DNA of 12,192 bases, taken from positions 1 to 12,192 of the forward strand of contig JAIVHA010000147.1 in the NCBI GenBank assembly GCA_020201295.1, in the 5' to 3' direction. This stretch comes from Lysobacteraceae bacterium (GTDB taxonomy: Bacteria; Pseudomonadota; Gammaproteobacteria; DSM-19610). Both the position numbers and the translations under genes were made by a program. Below are positions 1 to 5,813 of this stretch, piece by piece. The notes below the pieces were generated by a model, which did not search any database, was not told the origin of the DNA, and saw nothing but the letters and a program-made list of their open reading frames with translations. The first letter of the stretch is position 1. The number at the start of each line of letters is the position of its first letter.

Positions 1-1
1 C

Positions 2-148
2 TCCCGCCACGAACCCTGGCATTCGGTCCAGGAGCTGTGGCGCTGGAACCATGTGGAGCGCAACAATCGCGATGCCGCGCGCATCGCCGTGGAGCTCGCG
101 CCCCTGGCCCAGTCCTGGAAGGACCGCTTCGCCCAGCGGCTACGCTGA
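2..148 (+). CDS. C-terminal fragment of an unrecognised protein (5' end outside window)
   Basis: An open frame enters from the left edge and ends at TGA 146-148, giving the last 48 residues of a protein. The fragment is rich in Trp, Arg, Glu and Ala, with a segment reading WHSVQELWRWNHVERNNRD followed by an amphipathic helix-like tail ending in AQRLR. Codon choice is GC-rich like the genes downstream, which supports real coding. I do not recognise the family and no catalytic motif is visible in so short a piece. It lies 196 bp upstream of ureD and is separated from it by a sigma-54 promoter, so it is probably not part of the urease operon. Its function cannot be judged without the upstream sequence. 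Confidence 0.55.
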   Translation, partial: SRHEPWHSVQELWRWNHVERNNRDAARIAVELAPLAQSWKDRFAQRLR

Positions 149-166
149 CAAGGGGGAAAGGGGTCA

Positions 167-183
167 GAGCCCTTTTCGGTGCA
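167..183 (+). promoter_or_regulatory. Degenerate NtrC-like enhancer site (distal)
   Basis: The 17 bp here are laid out as the NtrC consensus TGCACC-N5-GGTGCA. The right half is perfect (GGTGCA, 178-183) and the left half is poor (GAGCCC). The centre, 175, lies at about -139 from the start site predicted from the sigma-54 promoter at 288-303, and 30 bp upstream of the better site at 197-213. On its own the match would not be convincing; the spacing is what supports it. Confidence 0.4.
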
Positions 184-196
184 ATGCACCAGGGTG

Positions 197-213
197 CGCA
201 CCTTTTCTGTGCA
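197..213 (+). promoter_or_regulatory. NtrC-like enhancer site (proximal) for ure operon
   Basis: CGCACC-TTTTC-TGTGCA matches the NtrC consensus TGCACC-N5-GGTGCA at 10 of 12 half-site positions, including the whole GCAC-N7-GTGC core. Its centre, 205, is at about -109 from the predicted start at 314. In the classic E. coli glnA promoter the NtrC sites lie near -108 and -140, so both position and spacing fit an NtrC enhancer. NtrC binding is inferred from sequence only. Confidence 0.6.
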
Positions 214-287
214 GGGAGCGTGGGCGCTACCCCGACCATCCGCTGTAACCCCCTGCATTTACGCGCCCCCCGGCGTCATGTCCTCCC

Positions 288-303
288 TGGCACGCTCCTT
301 GCG
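288..303 (+). promoter_or_regulatory. Sigma-54 (RpoN) promoter for ureDABCEFG
   Basis: TGGCACGCTCCTTGCG matches the sigma-54 consensus TGGCACG-N4-TTGCW at all but the last position, with the essential GG (289-290) and GC (301-302) at the correct spacing. The expected transcription start is near 314, about 31 nt before the ureD start codon. It indicates nitrogen-limitation control by NtrC, supported by the NtrC-like sites upstream. Confidence 0.85.
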
Positions 304-344
304 ATGGCACTTCCATCCATGGGAACTCATGCCGACACCACATC

Positions 345-1187
345 ATGAATGCCCTGCCCGCCATGGCACCGCGTTACTGGCCGGCGCGGTTGCGGCTGGG
401 TTTCAGCGATCGCGCCGGCGAGACCCTGCTGAGCGAACGCTGGCACCAGGGTCCCTTGCGGGTGCAGCGGCCCTTTTATCCGGAATCGCGGCAGGTGTGC
501 CATGTGTACCTGCTGCATCCTCCGGGCGGGCTGGTGAGTGGCGATGAACTGTGCATCGACATCGACGTTGGCCGCGATGCCTGGGCACTGCTCACCACCC
601 CCGGCGCCGGCAAGGTCTATTGCAGCGATGGACAGGGCGTGCGCCAGCAGCAGACCCTGCGCATCGCCCGGGGCGGCACGCTGGAATGGCTGCCCCAGGA
701 GATGATCCTGTTCGAAGGCGCGCGGGCGGAACTCGCCACGCGGGTGGAACTGGAAGACGAAGCACGCTTCCTGGGCTGGGAGATCAGCTGCCTGGGGCGG
801 CCTGCGAGCAACGAACCATTGCGTCACGGCGACCTGCGCCAGCGCTTCGAACTCTGGCGCGACGGCCGGCCCCTGTGGCTGGAGCGCAGTCACTACCGCG
901 ACCAGAGTCCGGTGTTCGAAGCGGCCTGGGGACTGCGCGGCCACAGTGTCATCGGCACCCTGGTGTGCAGCCCGGTGCCGGAGGGCGTGGCCGTCGCGCT
1001 GCGCGACGCCCTGCCGCCCGGCGATGACGCCCTGTTCGCGATCACGCAGCGCGACGGCGTGCTGCTGGTGCGCTACCTGGGCGATTCGGCCGAGCAGGCG
1101 CGCAGCCGCCTCGGCGCTGCCTGGCACTGGTTGCGCCAGGAAGTCCTCGGCCGGACTGCCGTGCTACCTCGTATCTGGAACTGTTGA
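345..1187 (+). CDS. ureD: Urease accessory protein UreD (UreH)
   Basis: UreD is the scaffold that binds the urease apoprotein and, with UreF and UreG, delivers nickel to the UreC active site in the cytoplasm. The 280-residue product has the usual family length. The block PPGGLVSGDEL (residues 59-69) followed by ALLTTPGAGKVY (81-92) is the characteristic UreD region. The ATG at 345 has no clear Shine-Dalgarno; an in-frame ATG at 363 is an alternative, but 345 gives the fuller N-terminus. It is the first gene after the sigma-54 promoter, with a leader of about 31 nt. The stop codon overlaps the GAGGAG ribosome-binding site of ureA, whose start is 12 nt on, so the two are probably translationally coupled. 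No lesions are visible. Confidence 0.95.
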   Translation: MNALPAMAPRYWPARLRLGFSDRAGETLLSERWHQGPLRVQRPFYPESRQVCHVYLLHPPGGLVSGDELCIDIDVGRDAWALLTTPGAGKVYCSDGQGVRQQQTLRIARGGTLEWLPQEMILFEGARAELATRVELEDEARFLGWEISCLGRPASNEPLRHGDLRQRFELWRDGRPLWLERSHYRDQSPVFEAAWGLRGHSVIGTLVCSPVPEGVAVALRDALPPGDDALFAITQRDGVLLVRYLGDSAEQARSRLGAAWHWLRQEVLGRTAVLPRIWNC

Positions 1188-1199
1188 GGAGAAACCACC

Positions 1200-1502
1200 A
1201 TGGAATTGTCACCACGGGAAAAAGACAAGCTCATGCTGTTCACGGCGGCGCTGCTGGCGGAACGGCGCAAGGCACGTGGCCTGAAACTCAATTACCCGGA
1301 GGCGGTGGCCTATATCTCCGCCGCCATCCTGGAAGGTGCCCGCGATGGTCGCGCCGTGGCGGATCTGATGCACGAAGGAACCCGCCTGCTCGGCCGCGAG
1401 GACGTCATGGAGGGGATACCCGAGATGATTCCCGAGGTACAGGTGGAAGCCACCTTTCCCGACGGCACCAAGCTGGTGACGGTGCACAATCCGATTGTTT
1501 AG
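1200..1502 (+). CDS. ureA: Urease subunit gamma (UreA)
   Basis: UreA is the smallest structural subunit of the three-chain bacterial urease, which assembles as (UreA-UreB-UreC)3 and hydrolyses urea to ammonia and carbamate. The protein is 100 residues, the normal gamma length, starting MELSPREKDKLMLFTAALLA and ending in the typical DGTKLVTVHNPI-V. The conserved GLKLNYPEAVAYI segment spans residues 27-39. GAGGAG at 1186-1191 is a good ribosome-binding site 8 nt before the ATG. It sits between ureD (12-nt gap) and ureB, but 83 bp holding a palindromic repeat separate it from ureB, wider than the usual tight ureA-ureB spacing. The reading frame is intact. Confidence 0.97.
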   Translation: MELSPREKDKLMLFTAALLAERRKARGLKLNYPEAVAYISAAILEGARDGRAVADLMHEGTRLLGREDVMEGIPEMIPEVQVEATFPDGTKLVTVHNPIV

Positions 1503-1540
1503 GGATGCGCATGATGTCCACAAGAACCCAATTATTCGTC

Positions 1541-1562
1541 CCCTCTCCCCACGGGGAGAGGG
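1541..1562. repeat. CCCTCTCCC palindromic repeat between ureA and ureB
   Basis: CCCTCTCCCC (1541-1550) and GGGGAGAGGG (1553-1562) form a perfect inverted repeat that folds as a 9-bp stem with a CACG loop. The same CCCTCTCCC/GGGAGAGGG core recurs twice between ureF and ureG (4761-4828), so this is a mobile or scattered intergenic repeat of the REP type. No T-run follows, so it is not a standard terminator. It ends 24 nt before ureB and could affect mRNA stability or polarity. Confidence 0.8.
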
Positions 1563-1585
1563 TATCTACTTGGAAGGAGAACAAC

Positions 1586-1903
1586 ATGATCCCCGGAGAA
1601 ATGGCCATCCTGGATGGCGACATCGAACTCAACCCGGACCGCGAGACGGTGACCCTGTCCGTGGCCAACAGCGGCGACCGGCCCATCCAGGTGGGATCGC
1701 ATTATCATTTCTTCGAGACCAACCCGGCGCTGCACTTCGAACGTGAACTGGCGCGCGGCTTTCGCCTCGACATCCCGGCCGGTACAGCGGTGCGCTTCGA
1801 GCCCGGCCAGAGCCGCACGGTGGAACTGGTGGCCTACGGCGGTGAGCGCAAGGTGTACGGTTTCCGTGGCGAGATCATGGGTCCGTTGGAGCCGCGTTCA
1901 TGA
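1586..1903 (+). CDS. ureB: Urease subunit beta (UreB)
   Basis: UreB is the beta chain of the urease holoenzyme. The frame is open further upstream, but the true start is the ATG at 1586: AAGGAGA (1574-1580) precedes it, and the protein then begins MIPGEMAILDGDIELN, the standard UreB N-terminus. The length, 105 residues, is normal. The conserved RPIQVGSHYHFFETN lies at residues 32-46 and the YGFRGEIMGPL end is present. The stop overlaps the ureC start in an ATGA (1900-1903), so UreB and UreC translation are coupled. The 83-bp gap from ureA contains an inserted palindromic repeat. No lesion is seen. Confidence 0.96.
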   Translation: MIPGEMAILDGDIELNPDRETVTLSVANSGDRPIQVGSHYHFFETNPALHFERELARGFRLDIPAGTAVRFEPGQSRTVELVAYGGERKVYGFRGEIMGPLEPRS

Positions 1904-3442
1904 GCCGCATCGGCCGCCGTGCCTACGCGGAGATGTACGGGCCCACCACCGGCGACCGGGTGCGACTCGGCGACACCGAGCTGTGGATCGAGGTGGAGGC
2001 GGACCACACCCTGTACGGCGAGGAGGTGAAGTTCGGCGGCGGCAAGGTGATCCGTGATGGCATGGGCCAGAGCCAGCGCTTTGGCGCCGAGGTGGTGGAC
2101 ACCGTCATCACCAACGCCCTGATCCTCGACCACTGGGGCATCGTCAAGGCCGATGTCGGCCTCAAGGAGGGCCGCATCGCCGCCATCGGCAAGGCCGGCA
2201 ACCCCGATGTGCAGCCGGGTGTGAATATCGTCATCGGTCCCGGCACCGAGGCCATCGCCGGCGAGGGCCTGATCCTCACCGCCGGCGCCATCGATGCCCA
2301 TATCCATTTCATCTGCCCGCAACTGGCCGATGAGGCCATGATGTCCGGCATCACCACCATGCTCGGCGGTGGCACCGGCCCGGCGGCAGGCACCAACGCC
2401 ACCACCTGCACGCCCGGGCCCTGGTATATCCAGCGCATGTACCAGGCGGTGGAGGCACTGCCACTGAACTTCGGTTTTCTCGGCAAGGGCAATGCCAGCC
2501 TGCCGGGCGCATTGACCGAGCAGCTCCACGCCGGCGCCATGGGGCTGAAGCTGCACGAGGATTGGGGCACCACGCCGGCGGCCATCGACAATTGTCTGAG
2601 CGTGGCGGAACAGGAGGACGTGCAGGTGGCCATCCACACCGACACCCTGAACGAGTCGGGTTTCGTGGAGGACACCCTGGCCGCCTTCAAGGACCGCTGC
2701 ATCCACACCTACCACACCGAGGGCGCCGGTGGCGGCCATGCCCCCGACATCATCAAGGCCTGTGGTGCGGCCAACGTGCTGCCCTCCTCCACCAATCCCA
2801 CCCGACCCTACACGGTGAACACCGTCGATGAGCATCTCGACATGCTCATGGTGTGCCATCACCTGGATCCCAACATCGCCGAGGACGTGGCCTTCGCCGA
2901 ATCGCGCATCCGCCGCGAAACCATCGCCGCCGAGGACATCCTTCACGACCTGGGGGCCTTTTCCATGATCGCCTCCGACTCCCAGGCCATGGGGCGAGTG
3001 GGCGAGGTGATCAGCCGCACCTGGCAGACGGCCCACAAGATGAAGGTGCAGCGCGGCAGCCTGGCCCAGGATCCGGCGCGCCACGATAATTTTCGCGCCA
3101 AGCGCTACATCGCCAAGTACACCATCAACCCGGCCATCACCCACGGCATCAGCCATGAGATCGGTTCCATCGAGGTGGGCAAGCTCGCCGACCTGGTGCT
3201 GTGGAAACCGGCCTTCTTCGGCGCCAAGCCCGCCATGATCATCAAGGGCGGCATGATCGCCGCCGCGCCCATGGGCGACCCCAATGCCTCCATCCCCACG
3301 CCGCAGCCGGTGCACTATCGACGATTACCACCCCCACATGGAAGTGGACCCGCAGAACTACGCGGTGCGCGCCGATGGCGAGCTGCTGGTGTGCGAGCCG
3401 GCCGCGGAGCTGCCCCTGGCGCAGCGGTATTTCCTGTTTTGA
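1900..3442 (+). pseudogene. ureC: Urease subunit alpha (UreC), internal deletion plus frameshift
   Basis: UreC is the catalytic chain with the dinickel site. Residues 1-474 align without a gap to the Klebsiella urease numbering. All active-site residues are present: nickel ligands H134, H136, carbamylated K217, H246, H272 and D360, and flap residues C319 and H320. After VHYR (471-474) the sequence breaks. The next 53 or so family codons are missing, including the usual PMFGA and KGCRT blocks. The native C-terminus resumes in another frame as DYHPHMEVDPQNY...AQRYFLF, ending at TGA 3440-3442. The implied deletion is about 161 bp, not a multiple of three, at 3320/3321. As it stands, the frame from 1900 runs to TGA 3451-3453 and gives 517 residues instead of about 567, the last 43 being unrelated. 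The product is probably inactive or unstable. An assembly error is the main alternative. Confidence 0.9.
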
Positions 3443-3460
3443 GGAAGGAATGACCAACCC

Positions 3461-3544
3461 GTCATTGCGAGCGAAGCGCGGCAATCTCCCGGCATGGATG
3501 CAAGCGGCTGGAGATTGCTTCGGCGCTACTCGCCTCGCAATGAC
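3461..3544. repeat. 84-bp imperfect palindromic repeat between ureC and ureE
   Basis: GTCATTGCGAG (3461-3471) and CTCGCAATGAC (3534-3544) are exact 11-bp terminal inverted repeats. Inside, GGCAATCTCC and GGAGATTGC pair again (about 3480-3517), so most of the element can fold into a long hairpin. The GTCATTGCGAGCGAAGCG...GCAATCTC type is a widespread intergenic repeat in proteobacteria (recalled, not searched). It fills the gap between the remnant ureC end and ureE and has probably displaced the native ureE ribosome-binding site. Confidence 0.85.
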
Positions 3545-3589
3545 GAACCATGACCAAACCTGAGACTTCATGACGAACCGACCACCCAC

Positions 3590-4057
3590 ATGCATGAACT
3601 GAGCCTGTACAGCAACACCCCGGGGCACGCGGACACCACCCTCACCCTGCCCTTCGAATCGCGGCAGAAAAGCCGCCTGCGCGTGCACCTGGACAATGGT
3701 GAGGAGGCCGCGCTGTTCCTGGAGCGTGGCCAGGTCCTGCGCGACGGCGATCGTCTGCGTGGCAACGAGGGACTGGTGGTGGAGGTGCGCGCCGCGCCGG
3801 AACCGGTTTCCACCAGCGCGAGCCGTGACGCCACCCTGCTGGCACGCGCCTGTTATCACCTGGGCAATCGCCACGTGGCGCTGCAGATCGGCCCGGGCTG
3901 GCTGCGCTACCGCCATGACCATGTGCTGGACGATATGCTGCGCCACCTGGGCCTGGAGGTAGGCTATGAACTGGCGCCCTTCGACCCGGAGTCCGGCGCC
4001 TACCATTCCGCCCATGGCCATGATCATGGGCATGGCCACGGACATCACCATGACTGA
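3590..4057 (+). CDS. ureE: Urease nickel metallochaperone UreE
   Basis: UreE is a dimeric cytoplasmic nickel carrier that hands Ni(II) to UreG and urease. The 155-residue protein has the N-terminal peptide-binding-like domain, then the metal-binding domain with YHLGNRHVALQIG (residues 89-101, conserved metal His at 95) and RHDHVLDDML (108-117). It ends in a His-rich tail with nine His in the last 17 residues (139-155), the form that stores several nickel ions. The ATG at 3590 has only a weak ribosome-binding site, perhaps because the palindromic repeat at 3461-3544 was inserted just upstream. The 3' end overlaps ureF by 8 bp, so the His tail is encoded next to, and partly over, the ureF start. 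The frame is intact. Confidence 0.95.
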   Translation: MHELSLYSNTPGHADTTLTLPFESRQKSRLRVHLDNGEEAALFLERGQVLRDGDRLRGNEGLVVEVRAAPEPVSTSASRDATLLARACYHLGNRHVALQIGPGWLRYRHDHVLDDMLRHLGLEVGYELAPFDPESGAYHSAHGHDHGHGHGHHHD

Positions 4058-4733
4058 AGCCCCCCAGGCGCTGGCGCTGGTGCGCCTGCTGCAACTGGTG
4101 AGCCCGGCCCTGCCGGTGGGCGCCTATGCCTATTCCCAGGGCCTGGAGCAGGCGGTACAAGCCGGCTGGATACGGGACGAGGCCAGCGCGGGCGACTGGA
4201 TCGCAGGCCTGCTCGAACACAACCTGGGGCAGCTCGATGTGCCGCTACTGCTGCGCCTGCACCGGGCCTGGTCCAATGCGGATCATGGGCAAGTGGACTA
4301 CTGGTGCCGTTACCTGTGCGCCGCGCGCGAAACGGCGGAGCTGCGCAGCGAGGACCGGCAGACCGGCACCGCCCTGGCGCGCCTGCTGGTGGACCTGGAC
4401 TGCGCGGCCGCGCGCGCCTGGGTGTCGCACCCCGATGTGAACTGGCCGGCCATGTTCGCCCTCGCCGCCGTGCACTGGCAGGTGCCATCCGACACGGCCG
4501 CCCTTGGTTACCTGTGGGCCTGGTGCGAAAACCAGGTGGCCGCCGCCATCAAGCTGGTACCCCTGGGCCAGACCGCCGGCCAGCGCATCCTGGTGGCCTG
4601 TGCCGCGCGCATCCCCGCCATCGCCAGCGCCGCGACCTGCTGCGAGGACGAGGACATCGGCCAGCTGGCGATAGCACTGGTCATTGCCAGTGCGCGGCAT
4701 GAAACCCAGTACAGCCGGTTGTTCCGGTCGTGA
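4050..4733 (+). CDS. ureF: Urease accessory protein UreF
   Basis: UreF bridges UreD and UreG in the urease activation complex and gates the UreG GTPase. From the ATG at 4050 the protein is 227 residues, normal for UreF. It shows the family N-terminus LLQLVSPALPVGAYAYSQGLE (a few residues after the start), an all-helical body, and the C-terminal ...ARHETQYSRLFRS. The frame is open back to 3966 with several earlier ATGs (4014, 4020, 4026, 4032), but these lie inside the sequence coding the UreE His tail and would add a Met-rich extension not expected in the family. I therefore prefer 4050, which overlaps ureE by 8 bp and implies coupling. The ribosome-binding site is weak. A 122-bp gap with repeats follows before ureG. 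Confidence 0.94.
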   Translation: MTEAPQALALVRLLQLVSPALPVGAYAYSQGLEQAVQAGWIRDEASAGDWIAGLLEHNLGQLDVPLLLRLHRAWSNADHGQVDYWCRYLCAARETAELRSEDRQTGTALARLLVDLDCAAARAWVSHPDVNWPAMFALAAVHWQVPSDTAALGYLWAWCENQVAAAIKLVPLGQTAGQRILVACAARIPAIASAATCCEDEDIGQLAIALVIASARHETQYSRLFRS

Positions 4734-4760
4734 TCAGGTACCGGAAGGCACGGATAAGCT

Positions 4761-4828
4761 CCCTCTCCCCCGAATGCGGGGGAGAGGGTTGGGCACCCTC
4801 ACCCTGTCCCTCTCCCTGAGGGAGAGGG
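4761..4828. repeat. Two CCCTCTCCC palindromes between ureF and ureG
   Basis: Two adjacent hairpins are present. The first has an 11-bp stem, CCCTCTCCCCC (4761-4771) with GGGGGAGAGGG (4778-4788), around loop GAATGC. The second has a 9-bp stem, CCCTCTCCC (4808-4816) with GGGAGAGGG (4820-4828), around TGA. The arms are the same as in the ureA/ureB repeat, so this is a two-unit copy of the same family, like a REP doublet. Neither stem is followed by a T-run. The element ends 27 nt before ureG. Confidence 0.85.
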
Positions 4829-4855
4829 GACGTACTCTTAACCCTGGAGAATCTC

Positions 4856-5479
<624 letters not shown>

Positions 5480-5480
5480 T

Positions 5481-5508
5481 TCGTCATGCCAGCGAAAGCG
5501 GGCATCCA
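5481..5508. repeat. Small palindromic repeat after ureG
   Basis: ATGCC (5486-5490) pairs with GGCAT (5501-5505), and GC-GAAA-GC forms the tip, giving a compact hairpin with one internal mismatch. The motif CGTCATGCCAGCGAAAGCGGG resembles the widespread CGTCATTCCCGCGAAAGCGGGAATCCA intergenic repeat (recalled, not searched). Only one arm-unit is clear, so this looks like a degraded or half copy. No T-run follows it. Confidence 0.65.
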
Positions 5509-5553
5509 GGTGTTCGATATTATGTGTGACTCGCTACGCGCTTTCGTCCCGCC

Positions 5554-5570
5554 TGCGCCCCATATGTGCG
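5554..5570 (+). promoter_or_regulatory. Weak NtrC-like site (distal) upstream of porin
   Basis: TGCGCC-CCATA-TGTGCG matches TGCACC-N5-GGTGCA at 9 of 12 half-site positions. The centre, 5562, is about -154 from the start predicted at 5716. It shares the 11-mer GTGCGCGCCCC (5566-5576) with a second copy at 5599-5609, 33 bp downstream. The match is weak; the paired arrangement ahead of a sigma-54 promoter is the main support. Confidence 0.35.
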
Positions 5571-5586
5571 CGCCCCACACTTGCCA

Positions 5587-5603
5587 GGCATCATTCTGGT
5601 GCG
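5587..5603 (+). promoter_or_regulatory. Weak NtrC-like site (proximal) upstream of porin
   Basis: GGCATC-ATTCT-GGTGCG matches the NtrC consensus at 9 of 12 half-site positions, with a GCAT-N7-GTGC core. The centre, 5595, is about -121 from the predicted start and 33 bp from the distal site, close to three helical turns. The binding protein is inferred, not shown. Confidence 0.4.
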
Positions 5604-5647
5604 CGCCCCTTGTCGCAGTGAAACCACGCTGTGGCGTAATCCCCGAA

Positions 5648-5660
5648 TAACTGTTTGATT
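5648..5660 (-). promoter_or_regulatory. IHF-binding site between enhancer and sigma-54 promoter
   Basis: On the minus strand AATCAAACAGTTA is a full match to the IHF consensus WATCAANNNNTTR. It lies in the only AT-rich stretch of the intergenic region, centred about -62, between the NtrC-like sites and the sigma-54 promoter. That is where IHF usually bends DNA to bring the activator to sigma-54 RNA polymerase. Confidence 0.65.
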
Positions 5661-5689
5661 ATCAGCCATTACAGGCAGATGCAAAGGGT

Positions 5690-5705
5690 TGGCACGACGC
5701 TTGCT
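5690..5705 (+). promoter_or_regulatory. Sigma-54 (RpoN) promoter for the porin-urt unit
   Basis: TGGCACGACGCTTGCT is a full match to the sigma-54 consensus TGGCACG-N4-TTGCW. The expected start is near 5716, giving a leader of about 98 nt before the porin ATG. It is the second sigma-54 promoter in the window, so the urea uptake genes and the urease genes are probably switched on by the same nitrogen signal. Confidence 0.9.
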
Positions 5706-5813
5706 CTTACCCCTTACAGGTAGCCACTCCCGAACCAGACGAGGATTCATGGGGACGTTACCAGAGGAATCCTGCTTCACCCACTGCCCTACACACTACG
5801 GAGTATTTTGAAC

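Noticed and set aside
157..177. AAAGGG/CCCTTTT hairpin after the first, partial gene, as a terminator
   Set aside because: The stem is only 6 bp and the T-run is part of the stem. It overlaps the distal NtrC-like site, which explains the sequence equally well.
1834..3315. Long open frame on the minus strand (493 codons) opposite ureB/ureC
   Set aside because: It is antisense to clearly conserved ureC sequence, is rich in Gly/His/Asp as expected of a reverse reading of GC-rich codons, and matches no family I know.
3450..3563. Small open frame with a strong GAGGAAGGA ribosome-binding site, 37 codons
   Set aside because: Almost the whole frame lies in the 84-bp palindromic repeat, and its peptide is the translated repeat. 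It is more likely a leftover translation signal than a gene.
3966..4049. Earlier ureF start codons giving a 28-residue N-terminal extension
   Set aside because: The extension is the out-of-frame reading of ureE, including its His tail. The family N-terminus begins right after the ATG at 4050.
1541..4828. Recurring CCCTCTCCC units considered as a CRISPR-type or regulated operator array
   Set aside because: The copies are few, far apart, have no uniform spacers and lie only in gene gaps, so a scattered REP-like repeat is the simpler reading.
5480..5560. Possible small gene or RNA directly after ureG
   Set aside because: Neither strand gives a frame with a start, ribosome-binding site and recognisable product. 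Apart from the short palindromic repeat and the regulatory sites listed, I see nothing in the 334-bp gap up to the porin.
5808..5813. TTG start codon for the porin, two codons upstream
   Set aside because: It is only 4 nt from the GGAG, and the ATG at 5814 gives the normal MKTLSLL signal-peptide start. TTG starts are rare.
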